The translations under genes and the position numbers were made by a program. Below the pieces are notes generated by a model. The model was not told where the DNA came from. It saw nothing but the letters and a program-made list of their open reading frames with translations, and ran no database searches. A stretch of 32,374 nucleotides of DNA from an uncultured Spirochaetales bacterium (GTDB taxonomy: Bacteria > Spirochaetota > Spirochaetia > Sphaerochaetales > Sphaerochaetaceae): positions 1 through 32,374 of the forward strand of contig CASDRY010000084.1 of assembly GCA_949283235.1 (NCBI GenBank), written 5' to 3'. The first letter of the stretch is position 1; each line of letters starts with the position of its first letter. This document shows positions 15,766 through 25,224 of this stretch, piece after piece.

Positions 15766-17527
15766 GCTCCTTGAAGCGCTCCAGGAGAGCTGAGAAATGC
15801 TCTGTCGCCGCTTTCACCGGAGCTGGAGTACTCATATCAACCCCTGCTTTCCTGAGTGACTCAATAGGATAGGAAGAACCACCGGATTTAAGGAATGAGA
15901 TATAATCCTCCCTTTCTTTCTCTCCACCTGAAAGAACCCTTTCAGAAAGTGCTATCGATGCAGATATTCCTGTAGCGTATTTATAACAATAGAAAGCATT
16001 GTAGAAATGCGGCACCCTGAGTCCCTCTAGATCGCTCACTTCCTCGAACTCCATCATCGGACCGAAGTAGGCTTCAAGAAGCTTTCTGTACTCTGCACGC
16101 ATAACAGATAGCGTAATAGGCTGCTTCTTCTCCGCAAGCGTGTGGATTATAAGCTCAAACTCCGCAAACATAGTCTGCCTGAAGAGAGTTGCTACCTCAT
16201 CATCGAGATTCTTGCCAATGATATATGCTTCCTCTTCCTTCGATTCTGCATGCTCGATAAGATACCTTGAAAGAAGATTTTCATTGAAAGTCGAAGCTGT
16301 CTCCGCTTCGAAGATCGAATAATCGTAATTCATGTAAGGATTGTTCCTTACCGAATACCAGGAATGCATCGAGTGTCCACCTTCATGTATGAGGGTGAAG
16401 ACAGAGTCCAGTACATCCTCCTCGAAATTGGTCAGGATATAAGGATTTCCGAAGTAGCCTCCTGCGGAGAATGCTCCGCTTCGCTTTCCTTTGTTCTCAT
16501 ATCTATCAACCCAGCGATCTGTAGTGAGGCCATTGATGAGGGTTATTCTATACTCCTCCCCAAGTGGCTTTACCGCTTCATTTATGAGAGCTACTGCCTC
16601 CTCATATGTATGATGGCTCTTTATTCCCTCCACCATTGGCATATATGCATCCCAGTGATGTAGCTTCTCCTTTCCAAGCACCGCGGCTTTTACCCTGTAG
16701 TATTCATGAAGGGCAGGGAAGGCCTCATGCACTGTCTTTATAAGGGAAGTATAGACAGATGTCGGAATCTTATCTGGAAAGAGAGCGGCTTCAAGAGATG
16801 ATTTGAATCCTCTTGCTCTGGAGCGGAATATATCCTCCTGCACTGAAGATTCATAGAGATCTGCGATGGTATGCTTATGCTGATCATAGCCTTTGTAATA
16901 ATTCCTGTAAGCTTTCTCCCTTATCTTCTCATCTGGATTCTTAAGGAATATTGAGTAGGTGCTATGGGTGAGGGGATTCCCGTCTACATCCTCGAATGTC
17001 AGATCGGAGTTGTTGAGGTCCATGAACGCTTTCTGAGCAGATCCAGATACAGGAAGGTAAAGGCTCATGAGCTTCTCTTCCTTCTCTGAAAGCACATGGT
17101 CCTTCTCCCTCAATGTCTTCTTCATCCATATCCTGTATTCCTTGAATCTCTTCTCCTTCATCCATTCTTTGATGGTAGCCGTATCGATTGCCATCAGCTC
17201 TGGAGTGAAGTATGAGAAGCGCTCTGAGAAATCTGCAGCTGCTGCCTGATAGCTTGCAAGCCGTCTCATGTTATCTGGATCGGTTCCATCTGTCTCATAC
17301 ATCAGGAATGCCCAGTTCCCGATTCTCTCAGCCTCCATCGAGGTGTTCTTGTAATACTCCAGCGCCTTGAAAAGCGAGTCAGCGCTCTCTCCGAGCTTTC
17401 CCTTGAAAGCGGAAGCTTTCCTGAATGCGGCAGAAAGCTTCTTCATAGACTTGTCCCACTCATCGCCGTTCTTTACAAGTCCTGAAAGATCCCATGTATT
17501 CTCTATCTTCTGTTCATTCCTTGTCAT
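15749..17527 (-). CDS. pepF: Oligoendopeptidase F (M3B metallopeptidase)
   Basis: A 592-residue cytosolic zinc peptidase that cuts short peptides. The zinc site is HEGGH (381-385) within LIHEGGHSMHSWYS, with the downstream glutamate of FEAETAS (about 407-409) as third ligand. The C-terminal FYNAFYCYKYATGISASIALS is also typical of PepF. N-terminal TWDLSGLV fits the family start. ATG 17527 has GGAGG behind it and overlaps rdgB by 14 bases, so the two are cotranscribed. It probably supplies amino acids by peptide turnover. Confidence 0.95.
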   Translation of the reverse strand: MTRNEQKIENTWDLSGLVKNGDEWDKSMKKLSAAFRKASAFKGKLGESADSLFKALEYYKNTSMEAERIGNWAFLMYETDGTDPDNMRRLASYQAAAADFSERFSYFTPELMAIDTATIKEWMKEKRFKEYRIWMKKTLREKDHVLSEKEEKLMSLYLPVSGSAQKAFMDLNNSDLTFEDVDGNPLTHSTYSIFLKNPDEKIREKAYRNYYKGYDQHKHTIADLYESSVQEDIFRSRARGFKSSLEAALFPDKIPTSVYTSLIKTVHEAFPALHEYYRVKAAVLGKEKLHHWDAYMPMVEGIKSHHTYEEAVALINEAVKPLGEEYRITLINGLTTDRWVDRYENKGKRSGAFSAGGYFGNPYILTNFEEDVLDSVFTLIHEGGHSMHSWYSVRNNPYMNYDYSIFEAETASTFNENLLSRYLIEHAESKEEEAYIIGKNLDDEVATLFRQTMFAEFELIIHTLAEKKQPITLSVMRAEYRKLLEAYFGPMMEFEEVSDLEGLRVPHFYNAFYCYKYATGISASIALSERVLSGGEKEREDYISFLKSGGSSYPIESLRKAGVDMSTPAPVKAATEHFSALLERFKELRGIR

Positions 17528-18113
17528 TCAATTCCTCCTTGAGAAGTGTCAGCATCTTCCTTGCTGCCTTTCCTCTATGTGAATAGATATCCTTATCTCC
17601 TTCTGGAAGCTCTGCTGCTATCATGCCGGCATCGTTAACGAAGAATACAGGGTCATAGCCAAAACCATTTGTCCCGGAAGGGGAGGTGGCTATTTCTCCT
17701 TCGCACGTTTCCTGTATGATGTATTTCCTCTCAGGTGAGAGAATAAGGCAGAGCGCTGTAACGAAAGTTGCGCTTCTGTCTTCCTTTCCCTCCATGTTCT
17801 TTAAGAGGAGCATGTACTTCTCCCTTGCAGAGAGCTTCTTTCCGGCATCATCGCCATACCTGGCTGTATGGACTCCTGGAGCTCCTCCAAGTGCCTTCAC
17901 CATCAAACCTGAATCATCAGCAAGAACTGGCTGATGGACAATGCTGTAGAGAGCTTCGGCTTTTATCAGGGCATTCTCAATGAATGTAGAACCGTTTTCC
18001 TCAGGATCAAACTCAATACCTTCTTCTTTTGGAAGGACAAGCGCAAAGCCTCCAAGAAGTCTTGTCATTTCTTCTTTCTTATGGCTATTGCCAGATGCAA
18101 AATAAAGCTTCAT
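17514..18113 (-). CDS. rdgB: XTP/dITP diphosphatase (RdgB/HAM1 family)
   Basis: Hydrolyses non-canonical purine triphosphates (XTP, dITP, ITP) to monophosphates, keeping them out of DNA and RNA. At 199 residues it has the usual size. Visible motifs: N-terminal ASGNSHKKEEM, VLADDSGLMVKALGGAPGVHTARY in the middle, and the substrate loop GTNGFGYDPVFF, followed by SHRGKAARKM at the end. ATG 18113 has no good ribosome site, but the start matches the family. It lies 32 bases after a sigma-like gene and overlaps pepF, so the three are probably one unit. Confidence 0.95.
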   Translation of the reverse strand: MKLYFASGNSHKKEEMTRLLGGFALVLPKEEGIEFDPEENGSTFIENALIKAEALYSIVHQPVLADDSGLMVKALGGAPGVHTARYGDDAGKKLSAREKYMLLLKNMEGKEDRSATFVTALCLILSPERKYIIQETCEGEIATSPSGTNGFGYDPVFFVNDAGMIAAELPEGDKDIYSHRGKAARKMLTLLKEELNDKE

Positions 18114-18145
18114 ATAAGGAATATACTCGGTCTGGATGATTGAGG

Positions 18146-19132
18146 CTATATAGGACTCGAAATCATTTTCAGTGATTTCCTCATCTCATTGATGTCATGG
18201 GAGACAGATGATCTTGATATCCCGAGAATATCTGAGATCTCTTTCTGTGTCAGACCATTATGGGCTTTCGCTATTTCAGCTCTTCTCATTCTGTATATAT
18301 CAGAAAGCCTGTGGTACTTTCCGAGGAGGAGGCTTTTTCTCTCGGCATCTTCCTCAAACCAGATAGCCCTTCTGAGCTTTGCCATAATCTTCCAGTGCCT
18401 GGCAGCTGTAAGTTCGAGCCGTTCTATCGTGCTTCCATTTGCCTCATAGAGATACTCATGACGTAGCGTGTAGAATCTTGAAATGACTGAGATATCATTT
18501 CGGAGAAGCCTGGATACTCCTGCAATGAAGCCGGGAGTTTCTGTTTCGGGAAGGGACAGGAGAAAGGAGAGAAACTGCCTTCTTTTCCTCGTTTTCCTTA
18601 GCAGTATTGAAAGATTTTCTTCCTCCTCTGTCAGTGCCATAAGCTTCTCGCTCTGGAAATGTATTATGTGGTTCGATACCTCTGCAAGATTCATCTCGGA
18701 GACATCCTTTGCTTCCGTGCAGTATGGTACGCATTTCTCGCTTAAGGGCTTTTCATAGACAGTCACATCTGAAAATGATAACGCCGCATCGAGTGCTTTG
18801 TTCTTCTGGTTTCTCTTCGTGTACCTTGTTACCCTGTACCTGCAGATCTGTGAAAGATACTTGTTATATGAAAGTCCAGAGAGCCTGAATGATGAGATTA
18901 TCCAGTCAATATCTTTCTGTATATCCAGAAAGAAACCGCCAGCTTCCTCCTCTTCAAGGTACAAGCTATACATCGGAATCATATAGAGAAGCAGGGAGGT
19001 TCTTGCCTTTATCCTGTTCTCCAGCGCGATGAGTTTCACCTCATCCTCTTTGTTCTCTCTAAGCTTGTTGTATTCGATTACAAGCTTTGTGAATGCAAGA
19101 TCTTCCTCTGTGCTGAGTAACCTATATTCCAT
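18146..19132 (-). CDS. Sigma-70-like regulator, diverged, with C-terminal HTH
   Basis: A 328-residue protein that I cannot place in a named family. Residues about 45-108 have a helical layout like sigma region 2 (FFLDIQKDIDWIISSF, then YNKYLSQICRYRVTRYTKR), where sigma factors have the DLIQEG-x-IG-L and F-x-x-YA blocks. The middle (110-270) is charged and helical with no match that I see. The C-terminus (about 294-322) is a clear helix-turn-helix resembling region 4.2: LTQKEISDILGISRSSVSHD. The start ATG 19132 has AAGGAG at a good distance. It heads the unit with rdgB and pepF. It may be a divergent sigma factor or a DNA-binding regulator that only keeps the HTH; the HTH part is firm, the region 2 part is inference. 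Confidence 0.6.
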   Translation of the reverse strand: MEYRLLSTEEDLAFTKLVIEYNKLRENKEDEVKLIALENRIKARTSLLLYMIPMYSLYLEEEEAGGFFLDIQKDIDWIISSFRLSGLSYNKYLSQICRYRVTRYTKRNQKNKALDAALSFSDVTVYEKPLSEKCVPYCTEAKDVSEMNLAEVSNHIIHFQSEKLMALTEEEENLSILLRKTRKRRQFLSFLLSLPETETPGFIAGVSRLLRNDISVISRFYTLRHEYLYEANGSTIERLELTAARHWKIMAKLRRAIWFEEDAERKSLLLGKYHRLSDIYRMRRAEIAKAHNGLTQKEISDILGISRSSVSHDINEMRKSLKMISSPI

Positions 19133-19250
19133 CCTAAACTCCTTGCATTTCTCTATGCATGTGGCATACCTGAAGTGAAGAAGTTAGCTGGTGTATGATT
19201 ATTTCTTTGTTTTCTCAGGAAATATTCTGCTTGCTATTTCATACAGATGT

Positions 19251-19279
19251 AAGAAAAGACAGCCTTTCAGCTGTCTTTC
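19251..19279 (-). terminator. Terminator overlapping the end of the nrnA-like gene
   Basis: Minus strand AAAGACAGC and GCTGTCTTT form a 9-bp stem with loop TGAAAG (positions 19278-19255), followed by TCTTAC. The stem includes the last codons and the stop of the DHH gene. It closes the tig-clpP-clpX-nrnA unit. Confidence 0.8.
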
Positions 19280-20259
19280 TTCTCTATCGCTTTCCGGATG
19301 CTCTCAACAAGGAGGCTTTCTGCTTCCTCCGGTTTCTTTTCTGAGAGAGTTGCTCCCGCGGCTTTTGCGTGTCCGCCTCCACCGAATGCAGATGCAATAG
19401 CTCCGACATCTATTCCAGCTTTGTTTTTTGATCTGAGACCAATTTCGATTGCCTCTCCCTTGTCCTTGATGAAAAGCACGACCATGACATTCTCAGCTTC
19501 CAGCAGGGAAGCGTAGACTCCATCGCTGAGGCGTGCGTTCATCATCGTCTCCGGCTGGTACGCCACGATAAGGCGTCCATCAAGAAGCGGCTTTGCAGAC
19601 TGGATTATCGAAGCAGTATCCTTTATATCCTGCAGTTTCCTTCCATCATGCATCTCATCATAGACTTCATATGGAGAGATTCCTTCTGCAGTGAATGCGG
19701 CAACGCGTCTAAGACATTCAGGAGCCGCTTCTGCTGATAGGAAATGATAGAACCCTGTATCTGTTGCAAAGCCCCTGTAAAGATAACCTGCTATTTCCCT
19801 GTCGAGCTCAACTTTCAAAGCTTCTCTTACCACATCTACAAGAAGGGTTGTCGATGGAGACTGGGGAACAATATAGCTCATTCCTTCTTCTGTAAATGGA
19901 ACTCCGGATGAATGATGATCTATCACGATTCTCTGAAGATGGGAAACTGCTTTGAATGGCTCTCCCGGTCTGTCCGGGGTAGAGCAGTCCAGGATTATCA
20001 CAAGAGGATTTTTCTCTATGAAGGTTTTATCTGCTTCTTTCCTGAATACCGGTTCCAGTTTTTTTATATCATCACGAAGAAATGGGCCTTCATTTAGAAG
20101 CAATGTCTTCTTTCCAAGTTTTGAAAGAATCCTCTCCATTGCAAGAGAGGAGTAGAGAGCATCGCCATCGGGATTGCGGTGGGCAATCACAATGGCATAC
20201 TCGGTTTTGTTTATCGCCTCTATAAGGCGCTTGTCACATTGCGGGAATATACTTGTCAT
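19267..20259 (-). CDS. DHH/DHHA1 phosphoesterase, NrnA-like
   Basis: A 330-residue manganese phosphoesterase. The DHH domain shows [10 protein letters not shown] (H27, D31, D33), [10 protein letters not shown] (D at about 92) and IDHHSSG (about 113-119); the DHHA1 domain ends with [12 protein letters not shown]. The size and motifs fit NrnA, which degrades nano-RNA and pAp, although c-di-AMP-degrading relatives (DhhP, GdpP type) share them, so the substrate is not certain. ATG 20259 has AAAGGA upstream inside clpX, and the gene overlaps clpX by 26 bases. It is the last gene of the trigger factor/Clp operon. Confidence 0.85.
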   Translation of the reverse strand: MTSIFPQCDKRLIEAINKTEYAIVIAHRNPDGDALYSSLAMERILSKLGKKTLLLNEGPFLRDDIKKLEPVFRKEADKTFIEKNPLVIILDCSTPDRPGEPFKAVSHLQRIVIDHHSSGVPFTEEGMSYIVPQSPSTTLLVDVVREALKVELDREIAGYLYRGFATDTGFYHFLSAEAAPECLRRVAAFTAEGISPYEVYDEMHDGRKLQDIKDTASIIQSAKPLLDGRLIVAYQPETMMNARLSDGVYASLLEAENVMVVLFIKDKGEAIEIGLRSKNKAGIDVGAIASAFGGGGHAKAAGATLSEKKPEEAESLLVESIRKAIEKKDS

Positions 20260-21484
20260 CTTCCTTTATGATCTTAGGTTCTGTACGCTTCTCGACATTT
20301 TCCCTGTCTACGATAACTTCCTTGACGCCTTTCATTGAAGGAATCTCATAACTGATTCCCAGCATGAGGTTCTCGACAATAGATCTCAAGCCTCTGGCTC
20401 CTGTTTTTTCCTTGAAAGCTTTTTCAGCTATCGCATTGACAGCCTCATCTGTGAAGATGAGCTTTATGCCATCGAGCTCAAAGGATGTCTCGTACTGTCT
20501 GAGAATCGAATTCTTCGGTTCTGTTATGATCCTTTTCAGATCGGACTGGGAAAGATTATTAAGAGTGACATGAACAGGAAGTCTTCCGATGAATTCAGGA
20601 ATAAGACCGAATTTTATCAGATCATCTGGATGAAGCTCTCTATAAAGCATTTCCAGATTCTTGTTCTCTTTCTTCTCAATATCTGCACCGAATCCCATTG
20701 CGGAGACAGAGATTCTCTTCTCTATGATTTTATCGAGACCTACAAATGCACCACCGCAGATGAAGAGGATATTGGAGGTGTCGATCTTGAGCATCTCCTG
20801 GTTCGGATGCTTCCTGCCTCCCTGAGGAGGAACAGACGCAATCGTTCCTTCAATAATCTTCAGCAGCGCCTGCTGAACACCTTCTCCCGATACATCTCTT
20901 GTTATTGAGACATTCTCTCCCTTCTTGGAAATCTTATCGATCTCATCGATGAAGACGATGCCGTGCTGAGCTCTGGAGATATCATAATCGGCAGCTTCTA
21001 TAAGCTTGAGAAGTATGTTCTCTACATCTTCTCCGACATAGCCAGCTTCCGTGAGAGTTGTCGCATCTGCAATAGCGAAAGGAACATCAAGCTTCTTCGC
21101 GAGTGTTCTTGCAAGAAGTGTCTTTCCAGTTCCTGTAGGACCGATCATCAGGATGTTCGATTTATCGATCTCTACTCCTGAGTTGGCTATCAGATCTGCA
21201 TATTTGACTCTTTTGTAGTGGTTATATACAGCAACTGAAAGGACCCGCTTCGCCTGATCCTGACCGATTACATACTGATCAAGGTACTCCTTCAGTTCTT
21301 CCGGAGTAGGTATTTCCTTTACATCACTGGTGTTTGTTTCAGTTGAGTTTGCTCCCTTGCGGAGGATCTCGCTGCATGTTCTGACGCATTCCTCGCAGAT
21401 TGCAACTCCTGGACCTGAAACATATCTGACTGTGCCATCGAATGGACGGCCACAGAAAGAGCAATATTTAGCGTTTCTTGCCAT
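20234..21484 (-). CDS. clpX: ATP-dependent Clp protease ATPase subunit ClpX
   Basis: AAA+ unfoldase that recognises and threads substrates into ClpP. The N-terminal zinc finger has C8, C11, C30 and C33; Walker A is GPTGTGKT (115-122); Walker B is IVFIDEID (D180, E181). The GYVGEDVEN pore-loop motif and the RKH loop (GGRKHPNQE) are present, as is the [18 protein letters not shown] segment typical of ClpX, which here precedes a sensor region ending TGARGLRSI. At 416 residues it is of normal length. Only one base separates its ATG from the clpP stop. Confidence 0.98.
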   Translation of the reverse strand: MARNAKYCSFCGRPFDGTVRYVSGPGVAICEECVRTCSEILRKGANSTETNTSDVKEIPTPEELKEYLDQYVIGQDQAKRVLSVAVYNHYKRVKYADLIANSGVEIDKSNILMIGPTGTGKTLLARTLAKKLDVPFAIADATTLTEAGYVGEDVENILLKLIEAADYDISRAQHGIVFIDEIDKISKKGENVSITRDVSGEGVQQALLKIIEGTIASVPPQGGRKHPNQEMLKIDTSNILFICGGAFVGLDKIIEKRISVSAMGFGADIEKKENKNLEMLYRELHPDDLIKFGLIPEFIGRLPVHVTLNNLSQSDLKRIITEPKNSILRQYETSFELDGIKLIFTDEAVNAIAEKAFKEKTGARGLRSIVENLMLGISYEIPSMKGVKEVIVDRENVEKRTEPKIIKEDDKYIPAM

Positions 21485-21485
21485 A

Positions 21486-22067
21486 CTACCTTCTGATTAC
21501 CTTATCAACAATACCATACTGGAGAGCAGCATCCGCATCCATGTAGCAGTCCCTGAGGATGTCTTTCTTTATCTCTTCCTCGCTCTTTCCCGTGTGGAAT
21601 GAGAGCAGGTGAGAAGTGACATCGTAGATTCTCTGCAGCTCTCTTGATGTGACAACGATATCTGTTGCCTGTCCTTCAGCTCCGCCGGAAGGCTGATGAA
21701 TCATCACTCTTGCATTAGGAAGAATGGATCTCTGTCCTTTTTCTCCCGCTGCGAGAAGGATTGCGGCCATTGAGCAAGCCTGTCCAATGCAGATTGTCTG
21801 GATAGGGCAGCGTACATACTGCATCGTGTCATAGATCGCAAGACCTGCTGTGACGCTTCCTCCTGGGCTGTTTATATAAAGATTGATTTCCTTCTCAGGA
21901 TTTTCACTCTCCAGAAATATGAGCTGTGCCACTACAAGATCTGCAGTGGCATCCGTAATCTCCCCGTCAACGAAGATTATTCTTTCCTTCAGAAGACGGG
22001 AGAAAATATCATACTGTCTTTCGCCTCTTCCCGACTGTTCAATGACATAGGGAACAAGCGTATTCAT
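21486..22067 (-). CDS. clpP: ATP-dependent Clp protease proteolytic subunit ClpP
   Basis: Serine protease subunit. From ATG 22067 (AAAGGATG upstream) it is 193 residues, the usual length, beginning [23 protein letters not shown]. Catalytic residues are S99 (GQACSMAA), H124 (MIHQPSGG) and D173 (LRDCYMDA). A longer frame open to 22175 would add a non-homologous N-terminus and overlap tig, so I reject it. It sits 22 bases after tig and one base before clpX, the standard gene order. Confidence 0.97.
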   Translation of the reverse strand: MNTLVPYVIEQSGRGERQYDIFSRLLKERIIFVDGEITDATADLVVAQLIFLESENPEKEINLYINSPGGSVTAGLAIYDTMQYVRCPIQTICIGQACSMAAILLAAGEKGQRSILPNARVMIHQPSGGAEGQATDIVVTSRELQRIYDVTSHLLSFHTGKSEEEIKKDILRDCYMDADAALQYGIVDKVIRR

Positions 22068-22089
22068 CCTTTCGTTCAATGTGTTCCTC

Positions 22090-23424
22090 TCAAAGACCCA
22101 TAGCCTCGCTGTAGCTCTTCTTCTCTCCACTCTTGAATGTGTTGTTCTCAATGAGGAATGGAGTGACCTTTGCAAACTGCAGCTCGTCCTTGATCATGCT
22201 CTTATAGGATTCCTTGTCTGCTTCAGGAACGTTCTGGAGCTGCTTCTCCGCTTTTTCATTGAGCTCCTCATCGCTTACCTCGAAGTTCTCAGTCTCGCGG
22301 ATCTTCTCCATAATCAGCTGCTCTTTGAGCTCCTTGATTGTTTCTGGCTTCCACTCTTCCTGAATGGATTCCTTTGTAGAAGACTGCATTGCCATGAACT
22401 TCTCGATCTGGGCTTCTGTAAGACCTGTCTGGCGGATGAAGCCTCTCCAGCGGTTATCAAGCTCAGCCTGAATCATAGACTGTGGAATATCGATTACTGT
22501 CTCTTCTGCAAGCTTTGAAAGAATTGCAGAGATCTTCTCGTTCTTCAGATGCTCTTCGACATTCTTTTCGAAGCGGTCTCTGATTCCCTTTCTGAGATCT
22601 GCAACAGTCTTGTACTCATCCTTGATATCCTCTGCGAAATCATCATCAACTGCCGGGAGTTCACGGTTCTTGAGAGTATCAAGCTTAACACGGAGGGTTA
22701 CAGTCTTTCCTGCATATCCTGGAACATTGTCCTCTTCTGTGTATGTCTTTGTGACTGTCTTCTCATCGCCAGCTTTCATTCCGATAACATCGCTGTCGAG
22801 CTTGTAGAAGTTGTAGCCTGAACCAAGTGTGAATGTGAATCCATCGCGCTTTGTGCTTTCAATCTCCTCTCCATTCTCGTTAAGCTCAACGTAATCAACA
22901 GTTACGATATCGCCATTCTCTGCTGCTCCATCCTTTGTGCGGATGATTGCATTCTGCTCGCGGTATCTCTCGATTTCCTTGTCGATATCCTCTTCTGTTA
23001 CCTCGATAGCTGGAACCTCAACCTCAAGTCCCTTGTAAGAAGGAAGCTCGAAGCGTGGGAATACATCATAAACGACAGTGAAGGTAAGATCCTCATCCTT
23101 CTTGAAAGGAAGGAGCTTCTCTTCATCCTGAAGAACAGGTGTGGAGAAAACGAGCGGTGTGTGCTCCTTGTCGAGTGTGGAGTAGGCTTCCTTCAGGGAA
23201 TCCTCCATCAGGTCGAATGTGCTTTCCTCGCGGATCATTGCACCGAATTTTCTCTCGATGACCGATACTGGAACCTTGCCCTTTCTGAAGCCAGGAATCG
23301 TTATGTCCTTGGCATACTTCTGGATTCTCTTGTTGTATGCTTCCTCAATTGAAGCAGCATCCAATGTCAGCGTAAGCGCTGCCTGGGAGTTCTCTAGCTC
23401 CTTAACGCTCTTGTCGGTAATCAT
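22090..23424 (-). CDS. tig: Trigger factor
   Basis: Ribosome-bound chaperone and peptidyl-prolyl isomerase, 444 residues. The ribosome-binding signature is GFRKGKVP in the N-terminal domain (about residues 46-53), followed by the FKBP-like domain (about 155-240, [16 protein letters not shown] to [12 protein letters not shown]) and a helical C-terminal chaperone domain. ATG 23424 has AGGATGG upstream; a TTG three bases before it is less likely. It is the first gene of the tig-clpP-clpX-nrnA unit. Confidence 0.96.
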   Translation of the reverse strand: MITDKSVKELENSQAALTLTLDAASIEEAYNKRIQKYAKDITIPGFRKGKVPVSVIERKFGAMIREESTFDLMEDSLKEAYSTLDKEHTPLVFSTPVLQDEEKLLPFKKDEDLTFTVVYDVFPRFELPSYKGLEVEVPAIEVTEEDIDKEIERYREQNAIIRTKDGAAENGDIVTVDYVELNENGEEIESTKRDGFTFTLGSGYNFYKLDSDVIGMKAGDEKTVTKTYTEEDNVPGYAGKTVTLRVKLDTLKNRELPAVDDDFAEDIKDEYKTVADLRKGIRDRFEKNVEEHLKNEKISAILSKLAEETVIDIPQSMIQAELDNRWRGFIRQTGLTEAQIEKFMAMQSSTKESIQEEWKPETIKELKEQLIMEKIRETENFEVSDEELNEKAEKQLQNVPEADKESYKSMIKDELQFAKVTPFLIENNTFKSGEKKSYSEAMGL

Positions 23425-23478
23425 CAATACCCATCCTTTATATACTTTCTGATTAAATGCATGTTCTGCAACTTATGT

Positions 23479-23507
23479 AATATAAACATTTTTTCCTGTT
23501 AAGTCAC
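23479..23507 (-). promoter_or_regulatory. Promoter of the tig-clp operon
   Basis: Minus strand GTGACT (23507-23502), 17-bp spacer, TATATT (23484-23479). The start would be near 23472, about 48 bases before tig. A perfect dyad lies just upstream. Confidence 0.55.
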
Positions 23508-23509
23508 TA

Positions 23510-23531
23510 CCTTGCAGAAATCCATGCAAGG
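23510..23531. promoter_or_regulatory. Perfect 7-bp dyad upstream of the tig promoter
   Basis: CCTTGCA (23510-23516) and TGCAAGG (23525-23531), eight bases apart. It lies two bases upstream of the predicted -35. It resembles neither CIRCE nor the CtsR repeat. Either an operator or a second small hairpin after the ABC operon terminator. Confidence 0.4.
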
Positions 23532-23532
23532 C

Positions 23533-23563
23533 ATGAAAAAAGGACTCCTTTTCAGGAGCCCTT
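23533..23563 (-). terminator. Terminator of the ABC importer operon
   Basis: Minus strand AAGGGCTCC-TGAAAA-GGAGTCCTT (23563-23540), one mismatched or wobble pair, followed by TTTTT. It lies 16 bases after the last gene of the operon. Confidence 0.85.
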
Positions 23564-23578
23564 AAGAGAGAGGATTCA

Positions 23579-24109
23579 TCAGAAATCCATTGTCATGTCA
23601 CCGAACATATCGGCCTCGCTGACCATTGGATCTGTCTCCTCTGCACTCTGCGGTGCGCTTCCGCCTTTCTGGAGGCCAAGCTGCTGAGCCATCGGAACGA
23701 ATTCCGTAAGATACTGGCTCTGATCAAGACCTGCAAGCAGGGCAGGGAGGGAAAGCACAACCTCTTTCTCGTTTACAGGAAGAGTGAACTCGGCATCGAA
23801 CTCAACTTCGTTGAAATCATCATCCTCGTATACAACGTGGACTGTATGCTTCTGCCTCATTACAGTTTCCTCTCTTCTTGTTCTAGGGGAGTACTCCTGT
23901 TCCTCTCCGCCATCGACAGAGACCATTGCCCAATCGAGTGCTCTATATGATTCACCATCGATTTCGATGGTTCTGTTGTCTACATAGACTGTGTGCTGCA
24001 TACCATAGTGGTAAAGGAATACAGCAAGCAGAATGACAACAACAATCACTGCAAGACGTACATAGAAGGACAGGTTGAAGAAGTCCTTCAGATTCTTCTT
24101 ATCGCTCAT
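23579..24109 (-). CDS. Membrane-anchored protein of the ABC importer operon (DUF6672-like?)
   Basis: A 176-residue protein with a short basic cytoplasmic start (MSDKKNLKDFFNLSFYVR), one membrane helix (about 19-35) and an extracytoplasmic beta-rich domain (VYVDNRTIEIDGESY to FDAEFTLPVNEKEVV) that ends in a disordered acidic tail with MFGDMTMDF. I think that it may belong to DUF6672, but this is from memory and not sure. It overlaps the upstream permease by ATGA and is the last gene before a terminator. Probably an accessory of the transporter; mechanism unknown. Confidence 0.65.
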   Translation of the reverse strand: MSDKKNLKDFFNLSFYVRLAVIVVVILLAVFLYHYGMQHTVYVDNRTIEIDGESYRALDWAMVSVDGGEEQEYSPRTRREETVMRQKHTVHVVYEDDDFNEVEFDAEFTLPVNEKEVVLSLPALLAGLDQSQYLTEFVPMAQQLGLQKGGSAPQSAEETDPMVSEADMFGDMTMDF

Positions 24110-25224
24110 GCCCTTGCTCCCTCCTTCTGCATGTCTGCAAGCTCTCTAGCTGATTCAGCCTTTTCACGTCTTGTCCTGATCTCATAGAGAACAAGTGCAA
24201 GTGTGATGACTCCGTAGGAGACGAATACACGGAAGTACTCACCGATCTGAGCCTGTCCCATGAGCTCTCTACCAGCCTGCGGAGTAAGGATGAACATCAG
24301 GTGGAAGAGGATGATTCCAAGGAATACGTTCTTTATAGAAGCCTTGGAAACTGAAGCTCCTCCAACGAGAAGTGCCGCGATACTGAACATACCGATCTGA
24401 GAGTGGGAATTGTATGTGTTGAGTGTTCCCATGTTAGAAAGGTAAAGAATCATTCCGTATGCAGCGAAGACTGTTGAGATCACGATAGCGAGGATCCTGG
24501 TTCTGTCAACCTTGATACCAGCTTCCCTTGCAACCTCTAAGTCCTGTCCTACAGCTCTCATATCCTGACCAAGCTTTGTCTTTCTGAACCAGATAATGAC
24601 AACGCAGAGAAGAGCAATGAGGATAATCGTGAGGATAGGGATATTGACTCCTCCGATTGAGATCTGCCAGAAGGAATCAACAGACTGCCTTACGTTGATA
24701 AGGTCGATTGTGTTCCTTACACCATAGCCTCTAGGAAGGATTACCGTGTCGGAATGGATAGGGATAACAGGTCCCATTCCATAGAGAACGATAAGCTGGT
24801 AAACACCATTCATGAAGAATGAGATCATGTAGCTTGTGATCATCTCACGGCCTCTTGCCATGTTGAGCATCTTGCCGCAGAACCATCCGAGGAGGACCGC
24901 AATAGGGGTTGCTATGATAGCAGCGAGGAGAAGACCAGGAATACCGACTACATTCCATGCAGTGATGAAGATGATACCAATCTGTCCTGCCATAGCTCCT
25001 AGTGTCATACCAAAGTTGAGACCCATACCTGCCATGATAGGAATCAGGAGGGAGAGTACGAGGAAGCTGTTACGCATGATTCTTGTGATGATCTGGCTGA
25101 CAAGGTACTGTCCTGAATATCCTGCGATAGGAATACAGATTACACAGATCACAATGAAGATGATTGGAACTATGTTGTTTGCCAGGAAGTTCCTGACGTC
25201 TTTCTTTGTTATAGTCTTGTTCAT
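24106..25224 (-). CDS. ABC importer permease (second)
   Basis: A 372-residue inner-membrane permease of the sugar/nucleoside (RbsC/BMP-type) family with about nine or ten hydrophobic helices. It has the family pattern AVGQDLEVAREAGIKVDRTRI (the cytoplasmic coupling loop that contacts the ATPase), then a late LLVGGASVSKASIKNVFLG block. It overlaps the first permease and the membrane-anchored protein by four bases each (ATGA). The two permeases are diverged paralogues and most likely form a heterodimer. Confidence 0.88.
   Translation of the reverse strand: MNKTITKKDVRNFLANNIVPIIFIVICVICIPIAGYSGQYLVSQIITRIMRNSFLVLSLLIPIMAGMGLNFGMTLGAMAGQIGIIFITAWNVVGIPGLLLAAIIATPIAVLLGWFCGKMLNMARGREMITSYMISFFMNGVYQLIVLYGMGPVIPIHSDTVILPRGYGVRNTIDLINVRQSVDSFWQISIGGVNIPILTIILIALLCVVIIWFRKTKLGQDMRAVGQDLEVAREAGIKVDRTRILAIVISTVFAAYGMILYLSNMGTLNTYNSHSQIGMFSIAALLVGGASVSKASIKNVFLGIILFHLMFILTPQAGRELMGQAQIGEYFRVFVSYGVITLALVLYEIRTRREKAESARELADMQKEGARA

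Noticed and set aside
22068-22175. Longer ClpP with 36 extra N-terminal residues
   Set aside because: The extra part is basic, not ClpP-like, and would overlap tig by 86 bases; ATG 22067 has a ribosome site and the family start.
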